A DNA stretch of 29,325 bases from Clostridia bacterium (GTDB lineage Bacteria; Bacillota_A; Clostridia; Oscillospirales; Acutalibacteraceae): assembly GCA_009930155.1 (NCBI GenBank), contig RZYX01000018.1, forward strand, positions 1 to 29,325, given 5' to 3'. The stretch's first letter is position 1. Every line of letters starts with the position of its first letter. Shown here piece by piece: positions 17,970-26,300 of this stretch. Made by a program: the position numbers and the translations under genes. The notes below the pieces were generated by a model. That model did not search any database. It saw only the letters and a list, made by a program, of their open reading frames with translations, and was not told where the DNA came from.

Positions 17970-20408
17970 ATGAAAATTAAAAATTTAATTCTATTTATTT
18001 GGGTTTCGGGAATATTCATTTTACCCGTAAAATTTAGCAAAGCAAATGATATCGACTTGCAACCCCCATGTCAGACAATTTGGCTCACAGGAAACAACGT
18101 TTCGTGTTTTGGTGCAAGTGATGGAGATGCCACCTTGCATATCACTGGCGGTTCGGGAGACTTTACAATAACCTGGTCAAATGGCGCCACTGGTGTGTAT
18201 GAAATATCAAATTTGACAGCTGGTTATTACGACGTTAGCGTTAAAGACAATGTCTATGGATGTACAACTTTTGATATTATTAACATCACTGAACCCGACT
18301 TACTAACAAGCTCAATTGTAGTTCAAAACATTAACTGTCATGGCGAATCTACAGGTAGCCTAGAACTTTCCGTTGAAGGAGGAACACAGCCATATAGTAT
18401 AATTTGGTCGAATACTGAAACCACTCCTAATCTTAGCAGCCTAAGCGCCGGCACATATACAGTTACCATAATTGACAACCATAGTTGTGAAACATATAAT
18501 ACAGCCACCATAACTGAACCTACTCAAGCTCTAGGGTCTGATTATCAAACAACTAATATACTTTGCTTTGGAGACTCTAATGGCGCAATAGACCTAACCG
18601 TTTGGGGAGGGACTCCACCTTATTATTATAATTGGAACGAAAACACATACAACTCTCAGGATTTATCTATGATTCCTATTGGAACCTACAATGTTGAAAT
18701 TACTGATAACAAAGGATGTCAAAATTTACATTCGATCGAGATTACAGGTCCTGATTTATTAGAAATGAGTAGCACTGCTTCCGACAATATTTGTTTTGGA
18801 GAAACCAATGGCAACATACAACTCAATGTTTTAGGAGGAACACAACCATATACATATTCTTGGGCAAATTCCGAATTTCTATTAAGTTTTGACACGCCAA
18901 CAATTAGCAATTTAGCAAATAACAATTATTATGTTACCGTCACAGATAGTAACGGATGTTCGATAAATGAAGATTTTGAAATTACAAGCCCAACACAATT
19001 AACATACACTATCAGTGGCGAAGACGTTACTGCTTTGGGTGGTACAGATGGACAAATTTACTTCTCGGTCAATGGTGGAATAGAACCATACTCTTATGAA
19101 TGGTCTAATGGAGTAACAACCCCAGACAATCCAAATGTCAGTTCAGGCTTATACGAAGTAACAGTATTAGACATGAACAGTTGCAGTATTTATGCCTCAA
19201 TTCAAATTAAAGAGCCCCTTGAAGCCCTGTCTTTTAGTTATACAACAAAAAACACTACTTGCCATGGATCAATTGACGGGGAAATATACGCATATGCTTC
19301 AGGTGGGACACCTCCGTATCTCTATGCTTGGTCAACAGGTAGTTCAATTTCATATCTTACAGATTTATCAGCAGGTAATTACATTTTAACATTAACAGAT
19401 ATAAATAACGTCCAATATGTTGATACTATTACCATTTCTCAACCAGAACCTATTACATTTTCACATACCTCAACAGAGCCAACATGTTATAATTTCAATA
19501 ATGCTTCTATTGATTTAAATATTATTGGAGGAACGGCTCCTTATCGTTATTACTGGTACGATCCGGAGTTTGCCCTAGCAGGTTTAACACAAGATATAAT
19601 TAATATTGCCTCAGGCAAATATACTGTTGAGGTCATCGACACAATGGGTTGTCGCAACAATTATACAGTAATAATAAATCAACCTTTACCAATAGAATTA
19701 TCTATTAACGGAAATCAAATACAGTGTGCAGGAGGAAATTCCGGAAGCCTGTCAACAACTGTTTCGGGAGGAACTAACCCATACTCATATATTTGGTCGA
19801 ACGATGAAACAACTCCAGAAATAACATCTTTACCTGCCGGCAATTATACCGTAACTGTCTTAGATGCAAATAACTGTTTAGCTACATCTAGCGCAACTCT
19901 GCTCGAACCCGACCCAATATCTATCAATCTCGTATCATATCAAACCAGTTGTATCGACCAAAAAGATGGTTATATAATATCTGAAATATTTGGTGGTAGT
20001 GGTGGATATAATTATCTATGGAGCAATGGAGAGTCAACCGAAAGTATCTCAAATTTATCTCCGGGAGAATACTCCTTAAGCATTACCGACATTTATGGCT
20101 GTGAATCAAGCGAAACTTCTTTAGTAGCAACAAATGAAATTCCTTGCCTCAACATACCAAATACATTCTCACCCAATGCCGATGGCATAAATGACACTTG
20201 GGTAATTAATAATATTGAGCTCTATCCGGACAGTTTTATGAAAGTATTTAACAAATGGGGGACAATCGTTTTTGAGTCTCAATCCTATCCTGAAAGTTGG
20301 GATGGCACATTTAATGGGAATCCATTACCAGCAGGAACATACTATTACATATTAAGCTTTACCAATAGTTTAGAAACAATAAAAGGGACAATTACAATAA
20401 TTAAATAA
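17970..20408 (+). CDS. All-SprB-repeat surface protein with type B T9SS sorting domain (812 aa)
   Basis: A signal peptide (residues 1-25, ending PVKFSKA) is followed almost directly by nine SprB repeats (about 34-722) and a CHU_C type B sorting domain (about 723-812: SPNADGIND, FNKWGTIVF, PAGTYYYIL). No other domain is present, so the mature protein should be a plain rod or fibre of repeats with a C-terminal sorting signal. Repeat 5 lacks its first conserved cysteine (Ala355) and repeat 6 lacks its second (Val481), leaving Cys405 and Cys431 as unpaired neighbours across the repeat junction. Its repeats match those of the preceding 1270-residue protein position by position, so the two genes look like a tandem duplication in which one member gained or lost an N-terminal domain. 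The 8-bp spacing upstream and 20-bp spacing to the PorP/SprF gene fit one operon. It may copolymerise with, or serve as a shorter version of, its neighbour (inference). Confidence 0.93.
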   Translation: MKIKNLILFIWVSGIFILPVKFSKANDIDLQPPCQTIWLTGNNVSCFGASDGDATLHITGGSGDFTITWSNGATGVYEISNLTAGYYDVSVKDNVYGCTTFDIINITEPDLLTSSIVVQNINCHGESTGSLELSVEGGTQPYSIIWSNTETTPNLSSLSAGTYTVTIIDNHSCETYNTATITEPTQALGSDYQTTNILCFGDSNGAIDLTVWGGTPPYYYNWNENTYNSQDLSMIPIGTYNVEITDNKGCQNLHSIEITGPDLLEMSSTASDNICFGETNGNIQLNVLGGTQPYTYSWANSEFLLSFDTPTISNLANNNYYVTVTDSNGCSINEDFEITSPTQLTYTISGEDVTALGGTDGQIYFSVNGGIEPYSYEWSNGVTTPDNPNVSSGLYEVTVLDMNSCSIYASIQIKEPLEALSFSYTTKNTTCHGSIDGEIYAYASGGTPPYLYAWSTGSSISYLTDLSAGNYILTLTDINNVQYVDTITISQPEPITFSHTSTEPTCYNFNNASIDLNIIGGTAPYRYYWYDPEFALAGLTQDIINIASGKYTVEVIDTMGCRNNYTVIINQPLPIELSINGNQIQCAGGNSGSLSTTVSGGTNPYSYIWSNDETTPEITSLPAGNYTVTVLDANNCLATSSATLLEPDPISINLVSYQTSCIDQKDGYIISEIFGGSGGYNYLWSNGESTESISNLSPGEYSLSITDIYGCESSETSLVATNEIPCLNIPNTFSPNADGINDTWVINNIELYPDSFMKVFNKWGTIVFESQSYPESWDGTFNGNPLPAGTYYYILSFTNSLETIKGTITIIK

Positions 20409-20428
20409 ACAGATCAAATAATTAAAAA

Positions 20429-21364
20429 ATGAAGAAACTTATATTATTATTTGCAATCGTAACATTCGGATTTAGTGCTTATTGTCAACAAATTCCGTTA
20501 CATAGTCAGTATATGATGGATTTATCAATGGTTAATCCCGCAGTTGCAGGAAGCTATGATTTTACTCCAATATCATTAAATTATCGACAACAATGGGTCG
20601 GTTTCGAAGGTGCTCCAATCACACAACATCTCAATATGCATAAGTATTTTGGCAACAATGTTGGATTAGGGCTTGCGTTTTTCAACGAACTAACATCGCC
20701 AACAAGACGAACCGGATTACAATTATCATTTGCTTATCATATCCCGCTTTCCGAAGATTTTAGCAAAAAAATATCTATGGGTCTATCCCCTGTGTTTTTT
20801 CAACACTACTTAAATGCTGATTTAATAACTACCGACCAACCTGACGACCCAGCAGTGCTTAATGGTTTTAATAATCAGTTTTGCCCGGATGCTAATTTTG
20901 GAGTTATGTATACCCATGAAGACAAATTTTATGCAGGATTGTCTGTCTTCAATCTATTACAAATAAGAAGAGACCTGTTTCAAGTTATGGATCAGATAGA
21001 AAACCCAATTGAAAGGACATTTTATCTTGTGACAGGATACAAATTTCCAATCAAAGAGAAATTTTCTATCGAACCTTCTGCTCTTGCTCAATACCAAATT
21101 CATGCTCCCTTCCAATTTGATGTTAACGTACGTGGAGTTTATGCAGACAGATTTGGTTTAGGAGTTTCATACAGATATCAAGATGCTGTTGTATATATGG
21201 TTTTTGTTAGCGTCGGAAACTTTAGGCTTGGATACTCATACGATATGACTCTTTCTGATATAAATCAATATTCATTCGGAACTAGCGAATGTCATGTGTC
21301 TTATCGTATCCAAGGGAAAAAAGCGGCAGTTGCAAGCGAAGCCCGAATGCCAATGTTCTATTAA
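20429..21364 (+). CDS. PorP/SprF family type IX secretion outer-membrane protein (cassette B)
   Basis: A 311-residue protein with signal peptide MKKLILLFAIVTFGFSAYCQ. It carries the family hallmarks NPAVAG near the N-terminus and R-Q-Q-W-V-G-F-E-G-A-P after it, then beta-barrel strands such as FYAGLSVFNLL and LGVSYRYQDAVVYMVFVS. The C-terminus ends MPMFY, aromatic as in the cassette A copy. The cassette A protein shares only the conserved motifs by eye, so this is a well diverged paralogue rather than a recent copy. By analogy with SprF and SprB, it is the probable outer-membrane partner of the 1270- and 812-residue proteins directly upstream; one PorP-type protein would then serve two substrates. 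The OmpA-family gene follows after 29 bp. Confidence 0.95.
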   Translation: MKKLILLFAIVTFGFSAYCQQIPLHSQYMMDLSMVNPAVAGSYDFTPISLNYRQQWVGFEGAPITQHLNMHKYFGNNVGLGLAFFNELTSPTRRTGLQLSFAYHIPLSEDFSKKISMGLSPVFFQHYLNADLITTDQPDDPAVLNGFNNQFCPDANFGVMYTHEDKFYAGLSVFNLLQIRRDLFQVMDQIENPIERTFYLVTGYKFPIKEKFSIEPSALAQYQIHAPFQFDVNVRGVYADRFGLGVSYRYQDAVVYMVFVSVGNFRLGYSYDMTLSDINQYSFGTSECHVSYRIQGKKAAVASEARMPMFY

Positions 21365-21393
21365 TAAATGATCAGTGAAATTATTTTTGTAAT

Positions 21394-23313
21394 ATGAAAT
21401 ATTATTTTGTTTATTTCTCCATATTTTTAACTCTTTTGTGCTTTCAGCATCATGTTTTTGCACAAGAAAACTCAATAAGTGACTTCATCCAAGCAGGAAA
21501 ATACCAAAAAGCTATTGATGTAATTTTGATGATGGGAAGTGTTGATGAGCTTAAAAATGCCGACCTCGAAAACTTAGGGTATTGTTATATTATGACAAAA
21601 GAATACGATAAGGCAGAAGTGGTGTATGCAAAGCTTACATCAACAAAAAAACCGTCTGCTGATAACATAAGATATTACGCCGAAATTTTACTTATCAATC
21701 AAAAGTATAATTTAGCTAAACAAAATTTCGAAAAATGCATCGAATTAACCCCATCAGACAAACGATTGCAGTTAAAAATTGTGTCTTGCGACTCGTTAAT
21801 GTTATGGAAAAATAACAATTCGCGCTACACTATTAGCAATTTTGCAGCTATCAATACAGAAATGGACGAAATGTGTGCAATCTTTAATGGCAAAGAGTTA
21901 CAATATTTATCAAATCAAAGTCCAAATACTGAAACGCAAGATATCATTAACATAAATATCCTTGCTCCATATACAATAAAAGATTACGATTTTTTTAAAT
22001 ACAATGTATCTACAACAGATATTTCTGAACAACACAAAATCATATTATCAAAACCCCTTATTTCAGCAAAATACTGGTTTTCATCTCTAAACTATTGCAA
22101 AAAAAATGACACATACGCCTATACATTAAAACGCATACACAAAAATTTACAAGATTTTACTCTAGGCAATTCCGAAATATATTTTGGTGACAAAAACAGC
22201 AATGCTTTTGATAACTTAATCGCTTTTAAATGGGATGATATGCCCCAAAATATAAATATATCGCAACCTAGTTTTGCAAAAAATGGACACAGACTATATT
22301 TCTCAAGCGACATGCCGGGAGGATTCGGAGGAATGGACTTATACTATTGCGATTTAATTAACAATGTTTGGACAAAACCAATAAATCTTGGACAAAATAT
22401 TAACACCGAATATGATGAATTATGCCCAACAACTCGAGGAGACTCTGTTTTATATTACTCAAGTAATGGTTTTCCCGGGTATGGAAATTTCGATATATTC
22501 TGTAGTAAATTTAAAGATAATTCGTATGGCAACCCTGTAAATATGAAAGCTCCTATAAATTCGATTGGAGACGATTTATATTTTAATCCGGATTATGGCG
22601 AAAACTCACTGTTAACTTCTAATCGCTCATCTATGAGCAAAGGAGGCTATGACATTTTTGTAGCAAACTTGCCGGTTATTATACCCGAAAAACCCGACAC
22701 AATCATCCCTCCTGATCCACCAAAATTAGATATCGCAAATTATAAATTACCATTTATTCTTTTTGATATTAACAAAGCAGAAATTGACAAAAACTACGAA
22801 CAGAGCCTAAAAAGTCTGGCAGACACTTTATTGCTATATGAAAATGTCAAATTAGAAATTCTAGGATACACTGATATAGCAGGAAATTCTAAGCTCAATA
22901 AAGAACTATCTCAAGAAAGAGCAAAAGCAATTGCTGATAAACTTATTAGCCTTGGCGTTCCTAAATCGCAAATATATTACCAAGGCCTAGGAGTTAAAAA
23001 AGAAAATACACTTAAAGACATAAGCTACACAATAATAGTAGGAACTATTAAATCAAATAACGACAAAGAGTGGTTTAACAAAAAACTAGACCATAAATAT
23101 GATGTTAAAGTAATGCCAAATGGGAAATATTATAGTTACTGCATTGGCGATTTTAACAACGAAAAACAAGCCAAAGAATTATTGGCTGAAATAAAATCAA
23201 AGTATTTTTCGCATGCTTATTTAGGTTATAGCTATTTTAATAAATGTCTGCCTAACTATAGTTCTGCAATTAATAGAAGAGCTGATTTAATATTGAGTGA
23301 ACCCGGAAAATAG
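21394..23313 (+). CDS. TPR / beta-propeller / OmpA protein with a SPOR-like domain nested in the OmpA domain (cassette B)
   Basis: A 639-residue PorE-like protein. Order: signal peptide 1-23 (ending HHVFAQ); TPR region about 25-135 (YQKAIDV, YCYIMTKEYDKAE, NLAKQNFEKCIEL); degenerate beta-propeller about 145-430 with clear blade motifs YFSSDMPGGFGGMDLYY and YYSSNGFPGYGNFDIF; a proline-rich linker (about 431-445) in place of the CRD of the cassette A homologue; OmpA domain from about 450. The peptidoglycan-binding core is present: GYTDIAG (Asp494), N502, LSQERA (Arg509). The usual short loop before the final strand is replaced by about 85 residues, after which INRRADLIL (626-634, Arg628-629) closes the OmpA fold. 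The insert (about 543-616) has the beta-alpha-beta-beta-alpha-beta order and motifs of a SPOR domain (YTIIVGTI; YYSYCIGDFNNEKQAKELL). SPOR domains bind denuded septal glycan strands, so this protein may bind the cell wall in two ways. It ends cassette B. Confidence 0.92.
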   Translation: MKYYFVYFSIFLTLLCFQHHVFAQENSISDFIQAGKYQKAIDVILMMGSVDELKNADLENLGYCYIMTKEYDKAEVVYAKLTSTKKPSADNIRYYAEILLINQKYNLAKQNFEKCIELTPSDKRLQLKIVSCDSLMLWKNNNSRYTISNFAAINTEMDEMCAIFNGKELQYLSNQSPNTETQDIININILAPYTIKDYDFFKYNVSTTDISEQHKIILSKPLISAKYWFSSLNYCKKNDTYAYTLKRIHKNLQDFTLGNSEIYFGDKNSNAFDNLIAFKWDDMPQNINISQPSFAKNGHRLYFSSDMPGGFGGMDLYYCDLINNVWTKPINLGQNINTEYDELCPTTRGDSVLYYSSNGFPGYGNFDIFCSKFKDNSYGNPVNMKAPINSIGDDLYFNPDYGENSLLTSNRSSMSKGGYDIFVANLPVIIPEKPDTIIPPDPPKLDIANYKLPFILFDINKAEIDKNYEQSLKSLADTLLLYENVKLEILGYTDIAGNSKLNKELSQERAKAIADKLISLGVPKSQIYYQGLGVKKENTLKDISYTIIVGTIKSNNDKEWFNKKLDHKYDVKVMPNGKYYSYCIGDFNNEKQAKELLAEIKSKYFSHAYLGYSYFNKCLPNYSSAINRRADLILSEPGK

Positions 23314-23333
23314 TAACGGGAAATTAAATTTTT

Positions 23334-23341
23334 TATTTTTG
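23334..23341 (+). promoter_or_regulatory. Candidate Bacteroidetes -7 box for the partial giant gene
   Basis: TATTTTTG fits TAnnTTTG and lies 14 bp before ATG 23356, in the 42-bp gap after the cassette B OmpA gene. Transcription would start around 23346-23349 with a very short leader. The region is T-rich, so a chance match is possible, and I see no clear -33 element. If real, the giant gene begins its own transcription unit. Confidence 0.4.
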
Positions 23342-23355
23342 AATAAATATTTGTT

Positions 23356-26300
23356 ATGAAAAAAATATTACTCCTAAGTTTATTTGTTAACATAGTATTA
23401 TGCGGTTTTACTGCCGACTTTTTTTGGGTTGGAAATGGTGGTAATTGGTCAGACTACAACTTGCATTGGGCAACAACATCAAATGGCACTACAATGCATA
23501 CGCGGGTTCCCGAAATTGGAGATAATATTTATTTCGACCAATACTCGTTTAGCTCAACAGGACAAGTTGTTGTGGTAGATACTAATTTTATTTCTTGCGA
23601 CATCGTAAACTTGCAAAATGTTACAAACCAATTCGAATTCCTTTCATCAACCAGCGATACTTTGCTAATAACAAACGAGCTAATCTTAGCCGAAACAACA
23701 AATATGACTTTTAACTTTTTTGGAACTCTAATTTTTAATCAAGAAAGTGTAGGACAAACCCTAATTTTTGATCCGGCAGACCATAGTATACTCGCAAATA
23801 TTATTATTGACATAAATTCCGGAGAACTAAATGTAATTTCTGACTTAAATATGTCCTCTAGAAAACTTCTTGTTCTCGATGGGGAATTAAATATGAATTC
23901 GAACAATCTTTATGTTCAACACTTTAATGCCGCTTCAACCCTCTCAGATCCAATACCAATTACTAATCCTGCACTAAGTAATGCTGACACTTTAATTTGT
24001 TTTGGATCCTTACACTTTCTTGATGATTTAGACATAAGCAATTTTTCGGGGCTGATTAATTTTAAATCCAATTCTATCGACACTAACTATGTTAATATTA
24101 ACACTCATATTTTAAACTCAGATATATTGTTCTCATCAGGGGAAAAATACTTTTTATTAAGCAATCTATCCACAACAAAAGATATTAAATTCCCAATGTC
24201 AGGGCATTTTTACTCACAAGGAAACAATATCTACTCAAAAACATTTGACCTTAACGATCCATATAATAGAAATATTGATTTAGAGAGTTCTGAAATCCAT
24301 ACGCAAAACTTTATACTAGAAACATTTGGGCTCACACTGATTTCGGAAAATACAGATTTATTCATTGAGGGTACTAACGAATTACACTTTACTTCTAATA
24401 ATCCAAACTTAAAGTTTAAAACACTATCAATTAATGCTTCAGAAACTATAATATGGGACGGTAATATCGAAATAGATATTTTATCAATTATTGCAGGAAG
24501 CCGTTTTTATCTATCAGAAGCGTCCATAATTAAACTTCTTGAGCTTAATGCAACCGGAAATTGTGGAGAATATATTGAAATAAGAGCCATTTGTGACGAA
24601 ACAAATCTAAACGATGGTAGTTGTGTTTCAATTTTACCGGAATTTATTTCTTCAAATCCAATTGTTGGGGATTATATCAAAATTTCTAATGTTAAAGCTG
24701 ATGGTAATTTTACCTTATCAAACTCATTTAACGAAGGTGGTAATGAAGGTTGGACAATTAACGAACCTACAGACATATCAACTTTATATTGGATAGGCAA
24801 TACAGGAAACTGGAATACCAGTGGAAATTGGTCGTCTTCAACAGGTGGTGCACCACAAAGCTGCATTCCAACAAAAAAAACTCATGTGGTTTTTGATGAT
24901 TTATCATTTGTGGCAAACGACACCTTGTTTCTAAATGACTTTGGATATTGTGCATCACTAAATTGGGAAAACATAAATAATAATGTTGTTTTTGAGGGCA
25001 ACGGCAATTTATATATAACAGACAGTATTGTCTTAAATAGCTTATTGTCATTAGATTTTTCGGGGCAACTTAATCTCGAGAATTACAATTCAAACGACAC
25101 ATTATCAATAAAATCAAATGGAGTATCAATAAACGCACCAGTCAACATTTCAGGCAACGCTTTGTGGAATTTTGTTGATGCAACAGTAATAAATAATCAA
25201 CTTGTGCTTAAAAGCGGCAAAGTAGAATTCTCAGGAAACGATATCATTGCAGAGAACTTTATTTCCAACACAAACACTGTACGAAGTATAAATATCTCTA
25301 ATACTAATTTTCAGTTAACTGGAGATGGTAATGTTTGGGATATCCTTTCTGATAACCTAACGTTTAATTCAACAGGATCAGAATTGTCAATTACTGGTAG
25401 TTCAAACTCATCAAAAGTTCTTAATGGAGCAAATCAAATCTATAACAACATAAATTGTATTGCTAATTTTGTAGAAATTAATGGGAGTAATTTCTTTAAT
25501 AAACTTGAAATAGCTGCAGGAAATACAATTAAATTAGAAAGTGGAAGTATTACCCAAATCGATTCTATTGATGGTATTGCAGATTGTGTACAGCGAACTT
25601 CATTAATCTCCGATTTTTACGATAATCCTGCTAGCATTTATAAAACCGGATACGACACCTTAATGCTCGATAGTTATTACATTAAAAACATAATTGCAGA
25701 CACTACTGGTGCAAAATACTACGAAGCTTCAAATACTATGCGTTCGGGAAATCTCGAAGGTTGGGTATTTAGCGATACTGTTGCCGGAAAAACTTTTAAG
25801 TGGAAGGGCCAAACTACTGATTGGAATAATCTAAATAACTGGGAAGTTGATGGCATAACAGCAACTTGTCTCCCAACCATAAACGATACTGTTGTTATTG
25901 ATCCAATCCTTTTTGCATCAGCGACAGTAGATACGATAAAGATTACCACTAATGCATTTTGCCACGATTTTATTGCAAATGCAATAACTAACAAATCATT
26001 ATTTATTGAATTAGAACAAAATCTTACAATTGCCGAGTCTTTAATGCTGAGCGATTCTGTTGTTTTTAATTATACTATAAAACCAAATATTGAAAATGCA
26101 GCCGAATATGATTATGGTATTTTTTTAACTCCCGATTCTGTTAACTTTAACCTAAATACTTTGTCCGCAAAAATCAATGTTAATTTATATTGTGCTGCTT
26201 CAAATCCACAAGATACAATTTTTCTTAACTCTAATCTTATAATGGACACAACTGCTGGTCTATTTGTATTAAGTGGCCATTTGCAGGCTGATCATAAAAA

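Noticed and set aside
21382..21389. TATTTTTG box before the cassette B OmpA gene
   Set aside because: It ends only 4 bp before the ATG, which would require a leaderless message, and the gap sits inside a tightly packed operon. A chance match in AT-rich sequence is more likely.
23302..23340. CCCG/CGGG stem followed by a T-rich stretch as a terminator of cassette B
   Set aside because: The stem is only 4 bp with an 11-nt loop, overlaps the stop codon, and the T-rich tract starts several bases later and overlaps a promoter candidate. It is too weak to call.
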